Positions 55,451 to 64,000 of a stretch of DNA of 64,000 nucleotides are shown one piece after another. Origin of the DNA: Macrosoma leucophasiata (Eukaryota > Arthropoda > Insecta > Lepidoptera > Hedylidae); the NCBI GenBank assembly GCA_036365455.1, contig JAWQUS010000030.1:15830001-15894000 (forward strand), in the 5' to 3' direction. Numbering within the stretch: position 1 is the first letter of the stretch; each line of letters opens with the position of its first letter. Both the position numbers and the translations under genes were made by a program. Under the pieces are notes generated by a model. The model searched no databases. It was not told where the DNA came from and saw only the letters and a list, made by a program, of their open reading frames with translations.

Positions 55451-55919
55451 TATACAAGTGAATGTATGTGTTATTATTGCGAAGATCCAATTAACTAAAT
55501 TAAATAGCTTCATATTAATATAGTCTCAAAACCAAGTAAGTAACTAAGTACTTGTAATATTAGCTAAGCGTCTCTTATGATAAGCGTCCGTAGAATTTCA
55601 GTGCAACCGAGATCCGATATCGTGCTCAACGTGACGTAATATCGTCACGCGATCCCCAGACGTTCCGACCATACTATGCTGTACCAATCAAAGACATTAT
55701 AATAAATAGACTGATAAAATATGTTTGCAATGAAATTTGCTTCAAACTGCGTTTGTATGGAGAGAAATTATGATGTGAAAACAAAGACTGTGTGATTTAC
55801 TCGTAATTTGTTTCTATTCGGTTGTTTCCAAAACTTGTACCGATTTGGATTTTTGGACGGTTTATTCCCAATGCACTCGGTGACCGAATGGCATTCATTA
55901 CCGTGGGGGCAGAAGGAAT

Positions 55920-56260
55920 CCCCTGACTGCTCGTTGGTCAAAGGGAAGGCTTAGTAGCCCGCTGTGCGTCGTCATTTAAGCCGAGACACGACAACAAACA
56001 GTTCCGGGCCGCCATTATCCTGTGATGACTTTCACCAGGTCATGGTTCTACTTTATGGCGGTCCTGCCCAAGCTTCAGTTTTCGGTGCGCTATCGCCGCT
56101 CACGAACTCATGTACATCCTTCGATTCTTATGTGAACTGCCCACTGCCACTTGAGTTTCGCTTTTAGGTAGGCTTAGTTTTCAGGCGGATTTCCTCACTT
56201 CTGTATCGATCTCATTGGGAAACAGTGAACATAGTTCTCTCCATTGATAAATGACAGAAA
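55920..56260 (-). pseudogene. Non-LTR retrotransposon fragment, C-terminal region
   Basis: On the minus strand MERTMFTVSQ, a stop, and SEEIRLKTK resemble the MERAMLGVSLRDRI-type segment after the reverse transcriptase of common moth LINEs. Several stops and shifts show it is dead. Confidence 0.6.
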
Positions 56261-56785
56261 TGATGGCTATCCGAGGCCTTGAGTGTTTTTATGAGGCCCA
56301 GACTGAGAGACGTTTTATTTCCGTATGTCATTACTGCCAACAAAAACTGGCTCAAGACTTTCGTTGCTCGGTGCGTATTGTCGACCTATTACTTATAATG
56401 TCTTTGGTATCAACCTTCTACGTAACGGAGTAAAAGGAAATCTTGTCAGAATAATTCAAATGGCTACGACAAACATTTCCTTCTACGAAATGTGTTAAAG
56501 TATATCCGGTTTTAAATGTACCGCCTAATTGAAAGGTGTAACAATGAAAAATAGGTCAAATGTTTTACATAAAGTAATGTATTGTAGTACTTTAAAGTTT
56601 GTAGTGGTTTAAAATTCTGTCAGTTACAAACAAAATAACGCGTTCTCGATTGTAAGTTTTTAATTAAATAAATATGCCTATAGAGCACCACCAAAGTATC
56701 CCACTCATTTACATTGGTTTTATGAACATCCTTTAGTATTCGTATTTTTATTTTTCGCAATAACACGTGCGAGTGAATTTATGAA

Positions 56786-56938
56786 TAAAAAAATCATAAA
56801 AGCATTTTAGCCAAAGTGTTGCTAATTTCTCCTTTGTCTTTTTCTATCCTACACAATTGACAATGCAACTGATAAAGACAAAGCATATTATAACTTAAAC
56901 GTTTCTAATGTACGAGCACGTTTATGAATAAGGGGGTA
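56786..56938. mobile_element. MITE, diverged copy of the 10953 element
   Basis: CAAAGTGTTGCTAATTTCTC, TTTCTATCCTACAC and TTTATGAATAAGGGGGTAAG align with 10953-11108. The left end is eroded. Confidence 0.75.
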
Positions 56939-57384
56939 AGTCTGCAGTATTCACTCTAATTCGCCGTCAATACCCTTTTTTTTAACCGACTTCCAAAAAA
57001 GGAGGAGGTTCTCAATTCGTCCGGATCTTTTTTTTATGTTTGCAGAGGCATACAAGCATAAGATGATAAGGCTCACATTGATTATAAGGCTACTGTAGCA
57101 TGGAAATCGAAATATAAGTACGTTATTACTTGTTAGTCTTAATTCTCTCTGTACTGATAATTAAATTAGGTCTCCGTATGCAAATTGCAGGACCTACGCT
57201 AGCGCTGAAGGACCTGAGGACGCTTCCTCCTCGCTGAGGACCCAATATTCGTTCTCAGTACGCTTTTGACCTTCTACCGCAAATCTACAGGTGAATTTTC
57301 TATCCCTTGTAATTGGGGTTCTGATAGCGAATCGATCAAAAGATCGTTTGCAATCCAGAATGATGCAATATTGGGACATGCATA

Positions 57385-57459
57385 AATCTAGCGGCAGTTA
57401 GATTAGCTATCGTGGTCTGACGTACTTGAGCTCTATCACTGGAGCTCTACCACTAGTAA
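57385..57459 (-). mobile_element. SINE family A, 5' fragment
   Basis: AAATCTAGCGGCAGTTAGAT through GAGCTCTATCACTGGAGC to CACTAGTAAAG. Confidence 0.65.
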
Positions 57460-58034
57460 AGTGGTGGTAAAGCTGTGGTCACAAAATAAGAAAAGGCAGT
57501 TTATTCCAATATTTGAATCAGCAAACAGTTGCTTTCGCTTGTCACGACCTAACTGCACTACTTTGTGAAATGTGCATAACAAAAGACTTTAACGAGCTGT
57601 TAAACTGTCACCTTAGATGACCTGTGCTACAATGGTTGGCTGTCATGCATGCGCGTACGCATTTTCACTACCAATTCACTCTCTATAATCTCTCCTAACA
57701 TACGGTAATGATAGACGTATTGTGTAATAAGTAGTTGTGTATTCTTTGTGGTGTCACATTGCGACTGTTTGATGATCATTATGTTGACCAAAACTGTTTT
57801 TGTAAAGTTTTCTTTTGCGTTGCAAGTTCTGTGTTTGAATTTTGATAGCTACATTATAACCGCGGTGTATTATTTCAAAAATGGATCGTATAAAAAAGTA
57901 GGTAACTATACGTCTGGATTTCCCGTAGGGGTAGGCAAAATTTGATTTTAGCGTTAGAAAATTTTTAACCATGATGAAATTATAAAAAAAATGTTTTTGC
58001 TGTTGTTGTTCTTATTTAAGAATGTCAGAAAAAG

Positions 58035-58094
58035 AAATGTCGGAAAATTAATACATAATAATTTTATTATGTAGGTATGAATTTTCCGACATTC
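58035..58094. repeat. Hairpin, about 25-bp imperfect arms
   Basis: AATGTCGGAAAATTAATACA pairs with the right arm GTATGAATTTTCCGACATT around an AT-rich loop. Confidence 0.75.
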
Positions 58095-58194
58095 CCTCTG
58101 TATTAGTTTTAATGTATTTTCTTGTGTGGGTGTAATTTATGTATAAATAAATAAATAATTCATAATCAATTCAATGTACGAGTGTTATTAACTC

Positions 58195-58245
58195 TCGCAG
58201 AGGTAAATGCATGCATTCAAGCATCCATACAAATACGTTACGTTT
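58195..58245 (-). mobile_element. SINE family B fragment
   Basis: GCAGAGGTAAATGCATGCAT and CAAGCATCCATACAAATA followed by GTTACGTTT. Confidence 0.6.
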
Positions 58246-58299
58246 CGTCCCGTTTCGTGTGTCATATGTGGTGAGCCTATTGATATCTTCAAGAATATC

Positions 58300-58440
58300 A
58301 ATAGGCGATATGGCATAATCGCCACGCTTGGCCTGCGGATTGGCTATCGCAGTGGCGGTAGTATTATCGCAGGACGCTACTGCCCATCTTGCGTTATTGC
58401 ACTTACTACCGCCTCATTGGAATGGATTATTTAAAATGCA
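58300..58440 (+). repeat. Dispersed repeat family F
   Basis: GCATAATCGCCACGCTTGGC, GCGGATTGGCTATCGCAGTG and GCAGGACGCTACTGCCCATC. Confidence 0.72.
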
Positions 58441-58599
58441 TTCGGGACAGTCAACCTTCATTAATTACTGCTTGCCAGGGTTAACCTATGATGGCATACT
58501 AAAAAAAATAACAGCTTTTAGCTTCGATCAGGATACCACCTTAATTATATTGGAAACAGAGGCAATGTAAATAAAAAACAATTAATTGAGTACTTTTAC

Positions 58600-60000
58600 A
58601 ATTTACAAACCTTAAAAATGCATAATTTTATTTTATTTACATTACCATACATTAAGAGTCTGTCAAATATGGAAAATAATATTAGATATAAGCTAAATTT
58701 GACATTAGATAACCTAATTTGTTATAATAACAAGTTTTATAAATTGGACATAAATTGTATTCTTGGAAATAATTTTTATTTGACCAAAGATAATTACTAT
58801 CTTAATAAATTTTTGAAACGACAGATAGCTGTATCGCTATCAAATTATATTGACCATATAGCCAAAAATTTGGCTATGCCGACTGCCTCTATTGGGCAAT
58901 TGCATAACAATATACAGAGTTTGGAAAGTATTCCAAATTTAGCATAGTAAATGACAAATCAGTATTGAGTAGTTTTACTACCAATACTGTGAATAATAGT
59001 TTACAAATGACATCTAATAATGTAGACATTCAATTAAATCCTTTAAATTAGATTTAGAGACAAAAGAGACAGCCTCTTGCTCTCATTTTCCGAAGGAAAA
59101 TGTTTATAAATCTAGTATGTTGTTTCATAATAATAATAACATTGTAAACCTGGTGCACCAAAATATACAAGGAATATTGGGTAAAGAATTAGAAATTGAG
59201 TTTTTTTAAACATTAATGACAACAATTAATACAAATTTGTTGTTTTACTAAACATTGGTTGAAAAATAGAAAATTAATATTCAATTTTAGTGGGCACCAG
59301 GTAGGCAGTTCGTTCTGTAAGTCACATGCAATACGTGGTGGCTCTCTTATATTGTTAAAAAAAGACATTAAACATAAAGAACGTAGAGATATAGTGAGTC
59401 TTTCCGTTGAACGAACTGCAGAAATAGCTTGTGTGGAGCTTGAGCGCTTGATTATTGTGTCCGTATACAGACCTCCAAATGGATCTTATGAATGTTTTGA
59501 AAAAAATTTAGATGTACTAAACAATCTAACCGCTTCAAAAAAACGTGTCATTATTTGCGGCGATTTCAATATAAATTTGTTGGAGGAAACTCCAACAACT
59601 GTGAGGTTTAAATCGTTACTTATGTCATTTAATCTGCATAATTTGTTCTCAGAACCTACTAGAATTACACAGAACTCAGCGACATGCATAGACAATATTT
59701 TTATCGATTTTGAACCTACACATAAAAATATTTTGACTGAATTAAGCTCCGACCATTGTGGTCAGTTAGTTTCCTTCTGTGGTCAATTACATAATGATAA
59801 AAATAAACGAGCAATTGTATTTGTTCCTATCAATGCGAAGCGAATTAAGAAATTCAGAGAAAATATCGTCCTATCACTTGCAAACATGCAATACCATAAC
59901 GATCCTAACATATTATGCAATAACTTTTTTGCCACAATTTTAAAAGAATATAATTTAGTTTTTACCAACAAGACAATAAGGGAGTTATCAGATAATGGTG
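58600..60000 (+). pseudogene. Non-LTR retrotransposon, endonuclease part, truncated
   Basis: A frame running to about 60000 encodes an APE-type endonuclease: TAEIACVELERLIIVSVYRP, IICGDFNINLL, LFSEPTRITQNSATCIDNIF and SDHCGQLVSF. The start of the domain (LVHQNIQGILGKELEIE, 59155-59205) is cut off by a stop and a shift of frame. The reverse transcriptase is absent because SINE B sequence begins at about 59998. In the family this enzyme nicks the target DNA for reverse transcription. 58618-58947 is an open, Asn/Leu-rich stretch of 109 codons of unknown nature that may be a first-frame remnant. Confidence 0.82.
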
Positions 60001-60203
60001 TAAAGTCCTTTATCTCTGGTTCTATTGGGTTTTTTCCATTTTCTGGAAAATTCCCAGTATCTCCAAGTTTGGTAATGTGCCCGGAGATGTCAACAGGCTC
60101 GCCACCTGTTACATTCGTGAATCGTGGGTGTTTGCATGTATGATTGAATGCATGCATTTACCTCTGCCTACCCCTTCGGGGATTATAGGCGTGAAGTTAC
60201 GTA
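59998..60203 (+). mobile_element. SINE family B without the tRNA head
   Basis: AAGTCCTTTATCTCTGGTTC through CAACAGGCTCGCCACCTG to CTACCCCTTCGGGGATTATA and GGCGTGAAGTTACG. It is fused to the broken LINE and its first part is read in frame with it. Confidence 0.85.
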
Positions 60204-60302
60204 ATATTTTGGTGCAACCCAAACTTAGTACTTAATGGAACCCTAAAACTAAGTTTCTCATAGACCGAGTTCCATTCCGAGACCAAGTCAAAAAATAACG
60301 CT

Positions 60303-60562
60303 CCTGAGGTGCGACCGCCTATCGACATTGCTATTGTCGTTGTCATAGCTGTCAAATTTTCAAGTCGATTTTTACTTTAACTAAATAACAATAATCGAAA
60401 TAATCTACCACTATCGCTTGTTTCTCACCTACGAAAGCAAGAAAAACAATCAGATTATCACTACTGCTTTTAAAGCAGCTCAATCACAGTTACAAATCGA
60501 CATGAAAATTTGACAGCAATGACATCGACAATAGCAATGTCGATAGGCGGTCGCACCCCAGG
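60303..60562. mobile_element. MITE with inverted ends of about 65 bp
   Basis: GGTGCGACCGCCTATCGACA and TTGCTATTGTCG at the left are mirrored by CGACAATAGCAATGTCGATA and GGCGGTCGCACC at the right. The similarity continues through GCTGTCAAATTTTCA. No clear target duplication was found. Confidence 0.82.
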
Positions 60563-60935
60563 TGTGCCAACGCTATCTCCAGTGATTGTTTCACCTATAT
60601 GTTCTACTTTCCCGTTCGCTACTCTAATAACATGTTTTGTCATTGTGTATCGTTGACTCAATTGAATTGATTGTGAATAACGGAAAGTGACAAAACACTA
60701 ATTAACTATTAGTTGCTAAATATCTACTGTCAATAAGTACGTATGCTGTCGTGGTGAACGTTGGTACATAATGCAACTAATGCATGTCGATTGTGTTAAC
60801 TATAATTACGATATCTGTTGTGGTTTGCGGGTCTTATTTTCTATCACGTTAATAAGCTGTTATATTTATTTGCATGTGCGTATTTTTATCAATATGTATA
60901 TGCATATGCCATGGACGTTTACATTATCTGTATAT

Positions 60936-61192
60936 TTGTTTTATATTATTTCGCATTAACACATGCTTGTGAAATATATTTTATTTATAGTTGCCTAACT
61001 AGCATAGTTGGCAATAGATGGCGCTGCTGCTACCATAAAGCAATGCAATAAATGTGAAGGAAAGATTTGACAAATCGGGCAGGTTTTCAGTAGCTCAATT
61101 GGAAGAGCGGCTGGACTAGATTCCCAGTAGGCCGCGAGTTCGAGTCTCGCCTGAAGTCAAAATTTTTCTTTCCATTTTTCGTTAAATAAAAT
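60936..61192 (+). mobile_element. tRNA-bearing retroposon family D, full copy
   Basis: About 150 bp of unique sequence, then the tRNA-like part at 61086-61158 (TAGCTCAATTGG; GAGTTCGAGTCTCGC), then a short T/A-rich tail. TTATCTGTATAT occurs at 60924-60935 and 61193-61204. The acceptor, D and T stems can pair, so the tRNA-like part is well kept. Confidence 0.85.
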
Positions 61193-61229
61193 TTATCTGT
61201 ATATATTCTACTTTTGTATTAGATCTAAG

Positions 61230-61545
61230 AATTTTGTCTAAAAAAGCAACACTCTGAATTTATTCAGTAGCGGAGTCCTTGTCAGCAGTGCCTGCACTTG
61301 GAACTCTGCTAAGTGAATGGCTATGTTTATGATATGATGAATTGATTTTTCTTTTTCTTCTATGAAGGAATTGAAATTTTATTTAATTTGAATATTTTGA
61401 TTTGATTATTATTAATAGCTATTGAATATATGTTTCTGTAAGTCATTCGCTGTAGGTAGGTAGCTTGTAAACTGACAATGCAAAACTGTCCTTATAGACC
61501 AATTTGAAATAAAATATTTGAGTTTGAGTTTGATATTGCTCGAGA
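61230..61545 (+). mobile_element. LINE 3' end, family G, uninterrupted copy
   Basis: GCAGTGCCTGCACTTGGAAC, TTTTTCTTCTATGAAGGAAT, GACCAATTTGAAATAAAATA and the TTTGAGTTTGAGTTTGA tail. It shows the empty site of the MITE found at 8243. Confidence 0.82.
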
Positions 61546-61794
61546 ACTTTAATTTGCACATCTGATTCATTGACTAAATAAAACGTAAACCGTAGGTACA
61601 GTTATTGTTTTTTCTAAGCTGAGGACGTCTCAATCGCTTCAATCGTATTCTCTATGTAAATGGCAGCAAAAATTGCCATGGCAGACGTAATGTTTGGACC
61701 AAACAACTAGTCCAGTATGGTTAACCACAATTAAATAGGTACGCTTACAAATACGCTTACACTCACAGCCCCACATTAGGTATTATATAAACCT

Positions 61795-61954
61795 GTGTCG
61801 TAGATGCTGTTGTACACATACAAGTTCATACAACACATACACAAACAAACACCCAGACCCAAAACAAATATCTGTAGGCCATACAAATATTTATTCCGGT
61901 GCGAGGATCGAACTCGCGACCCTTCGAATCAAACGGTGGTTTCGCACCGCTGGA
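61795..61954 (-). mobile_element. tRNA-derived SINE family E, copy 2
   Basis: ACCCAGACCCAAAACAAATA, TCTGTAGGCCATACAAATAT and GTGCGAGGATCGAACTCGCG match the copy at 2430. It stops abruptly at CCGCTGGA. Confidence 0.75.
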
Positions 61955-62096
61955 CTTAGGAATCGGCGTGCATGTCTGAAGAGAATGATGAAGATAGACG
62001 ATGCACGAGAGGTTTGTTAGGACCGGGATATCTGGCGCTCTACACTCTCTGCCTACCCCGTTAGGGACCTGGCGTGAAGATACATACATACATACA
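61955..62096 (+). mobile_element. Family C retroposon with (ATAC)n tail
   Basis: TTAGGAATCGGCGTGCATG, GACCGGGATATCTGGCGCTC, CTCTGCCTACCCCGTTAGGG and ACCTGGCGTGAAGATACATA. Confidence 0.85.
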
Positions 62097-62099
62097 CGC

Positions 62100-62545
62100 T
62101 ATAATTTGGAAGCCACGTTTCGTTTCGATTGCAAAAAATAAACGTTTCTGGCGTTAAGGCGTTTCATCAAATTCTATAAAATGTTATTACATTACAACAA
62201 AACAAACCTTGATCTCTTTAAATTTCCATTCTTCATTATTGCAGGTTTCTACTTAGATCTGTTTAAAATTGAATTATTATGGAAATCATCAATGTTCCCA
62301 TTTTCAAGGATCGCTTACTGCTGAATAACTTATTTCAATGACGTTGATGAATTGTTGATTGTGTCAGTTACCTACATTGCGACAGAATTAACGAGCATAA
62401 GTACCTCTACTTTCATAAATAAGTTTTTACTTACACTGCTTGACTGGGAATCATATGTCTTCCTTTCAGTACACTTATAGGTATGTATTGATTGATATAT
62501 TTTCAGTGTAATTATGTCCGATCAAGACCAGTATTTTATTTATTA
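62100..62545. other. Non-coding stretch
   Basis: AT-rich. Nothing recognised. Confidence 0.5.
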
Positions 62546-62549
62546 TGTT

Positions 62550-62692
62550 TCTTTTTTATGTAATGCAAGTGGCAAACAAGCATGCAGTTCACATTGATGT
62601 TAAGTGATGACTCTAGCTTATAAACACCCACACAAAGAACAAGGTCAAAATGCAGATGCGTTACCACTCCTGAGACCTAAGGTGGTATTATT
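62550..62692 (-). mobile_element. SINE family A, poly-A half
   Basis: TTTTTTATGTAATGCAAGTG to CTGAGACCTAAGGTGG, then an ATT/TTTA-rich run. Confidence 0.82.
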
Positions 62693-62719
62693 ATTATTAT
62701 TTATTTATTTAAGTAAGCA

Positions 62720-64000
62720 ACAAAGCTTATTATAGAGTTAGTAACAATATTACTTAATTCTATGTTAGTATTCCTATTCTAAAATTACACATAAATCAAT
62801 TTCACTATCACTATGTGAGTCACTGCTACACGTCCATTACAGAGGTGGATAGCTTGCAGCAGTGATTCACATATAGACAGACAATCCAACCTGCTCGAAA
62901 TACAGTTCAGGATAGTGTTAGGGCTGGCCCGCACCCGGCGCACCAGGGAAGCGCATCGTTTTCTCATCTATAATATAAAAATAAGTCGGGTTTTCCTTCC
63001 TGACGCTATAACTCCAGAACGTATGAACCGATTTCCACGGTTTTGCATTCGTTGGAAAGGTCTCGGGCTCCGTGAGGTTTATAGCAAAGATTAAATTCAG
63101 GATTATAAAACGACATCCACGCGGGCGAAGCCGCGGGCAACAGCTAGTTGTCGTATAAAAACAGTCGACACGAGCTTCAGCAAACATCCCTGATGCGCTA
63201 CAGAAACGAGACAGCCCCATCAAAACCCTGAACGCATTATTAAATTGGACGCGAAAGGCGCCGTACGATTTTTGCGTATAATCTGCCCACAGGCTGCACG
63301 TGTAAAAAGAAGTACAATATGCACGAAATAAGGTCTTTTTTACACCTTGTGAGCAACGTACAAACCTGCGTGCTATCATATTCGCTCTGACAGCGCCCTT
63401 CTTTCCCGCTCAATGTAAGCATCATGGGTTGGATATATAATACAACCAAAAGTGAAATCATTGTCTTTGCCGTCGGCGGCCAATACATGTCCTAGGTATT
63501 TAAATTTGTATACCCTGTTCAGGGACACTCCGTTTAATTTTACTGGAGGTATAGTTGTAGAACAACTTCGGCCGCCGGCACCAAAGACCATGATTTCGCT
63601 TTTGGTTGTATTATATATCAACCCATGATGCTTAGCATAGTCTTCACAGATAGACAACAACTTTCTAAGTCCACAAACTGAGGCGCTCAGTAGAGCCATA
63701 TCATCGGCTTAACTGATGTTATTAACACACACCCCATCAATGTAGCAGTCGGCGGGCTCCCTACTGAGCGCTTCAATTAACTCATTGACGTATAGGTTGA
63801 AGAGCGTAGGTGAAGTTAACCCCCCCTGCCTCACCCCACACTCCAACCCATACGACTACGAAAAGGCCCCACCCCAACGAACCTGGTTGATCTGGCCTCC
63901 ATACCAGCACTTCAGAGTGCTAATGAGTTCCAATGGGACTCCCGCTTTTTCAAGCTTCTTCCAGAGAATCCCAGATCAAAAGCCCTAGATAAATCGAGGA
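62720..64000 (-). pseudogene. Non-LTR retrotransposon reverse transcriptase, C-terminal half, broken
   Basis: The minus strand entering from the right edge encodes reverse transcriptase pieces in order: a DLSRAFD-like box, GVPLELISTLKCW-like sequence, ECGVRQG and LFNLYVNELIEAL. The ADDMALLSASV catalytic box follows directly after a stop codon (TAA where Tyr is expected). After it come HHGLIYNTTKSEIMVFG and YKFKYLGHVLAADGKDN, then the family's C-terminal region (RRFVRCSQGVKKTLFRAYC, FNNAFRVLMGLSRF). A 181-bp Helitron interrupts the end at 62967-63147. Stops and shifts near 63700 and 63400 show it is inactive. Confidence 0.85.
62967..63147 (+). mobile_element. Short non-autonomous Helitron, complete
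   Basis: It starts TCTATAATATAAAAATAAG after an A and ends with hairpin GCGGGCGAAGCCGC, then GGGCAACAGCTAG before a T. Both ends and the A|T target match lepidopteran Helitrons. Skipping it lets the interrupted LINE frame continue. Confidence 0.92.

Larger units (their letters stand above)
56264..58030. other. Non-coding stretch with old repeats
   Basis: It holds the MITE copy at 56786, a repeat piece AACCGACTTCCAAAAAAGGA near 56978, a diverged SINE A start near 57040, and a SINE A 5' end at 57385. No gene is visible. Confidence 0.5.

Noticed and set aside
61086..61158. Possible functional tRNA gene
   Set aside because: The stems pair well, but the same sequence with the same flanks occurs at 15166-15236 within an element bounded by target duplications, so it is part of a retroposon.

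Overview
The window reads as nuclear DNA of a lepidopteran insect. The evidence is GT-AG spliced genes set in AT-rich sequence, a dense load of moth/butterfly-type mobile elements (Helitrons ending in CTAG, a Metulj-like poly-A SINE, several tRNA-derived SINEs, copia and non-LTR retrotransposons, many MITEs), and TAGGTAGGTA-type microsatellites. No species can be named from the sequence alone.

Two host genes can be rebuilt exon by exon with consistent phases. On the minus strand, 3751-11877 holds a ten-exon gene for a mitochondrial NSUN4-type rRNA cytosine-5 methyltransferase (510 codons plus stop). Its terminal exon has a decayed partial copy at 3371-3500. On the plus strand, 12827-25722 holds a ten-exon gene for a 929-residue protein with an N-terminal coiled coil, a long acidic/serine-rich middle and a C-terminal CAP-Gly domain. 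The two genes are divergent and separated by about 950 bp. The second gene carries the most striking feature of the window: one of its exons has been copied into six extra tandem units of mostly 123 bp. Each unit has a pyrimidine tract, an acceptor, a donor and a frame-preserving 72/75-nt exon. Another of its exons is squeezed between a MITE and a tRNA-derived SINE.

From 25723 to about 33110 lies AT-rich DNA that may include a long 3' UTR. From 33353 to 38357 a 5-kb block is almost free of cytosine on the plus strand. Next to it, on the minus strand, two exons (38613-38842 and 40770-40974) encode most of a small secreted proline-rich protein. The region from 41 to 64 kb is mainly intergenic repeat DNA: SINEs, Helitrons, a hAT-type element with an 8-bp target duplication, several MITEs, and two broken non-LTR retrotransposons at 59-60 kb and 62.7-64 kb.

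Repeat families are labelled A-G and P here for cross-reference. A is the Metulj-like SINE. B, D and E are tRNA-related retroposons. C is a short retroposon with an (ATAC)n tail. F is a dispersed repeat. G is the 3' end of a LINE. P is a MITE. Nested insertions give several internally checkable empty sites and target-site duplications.
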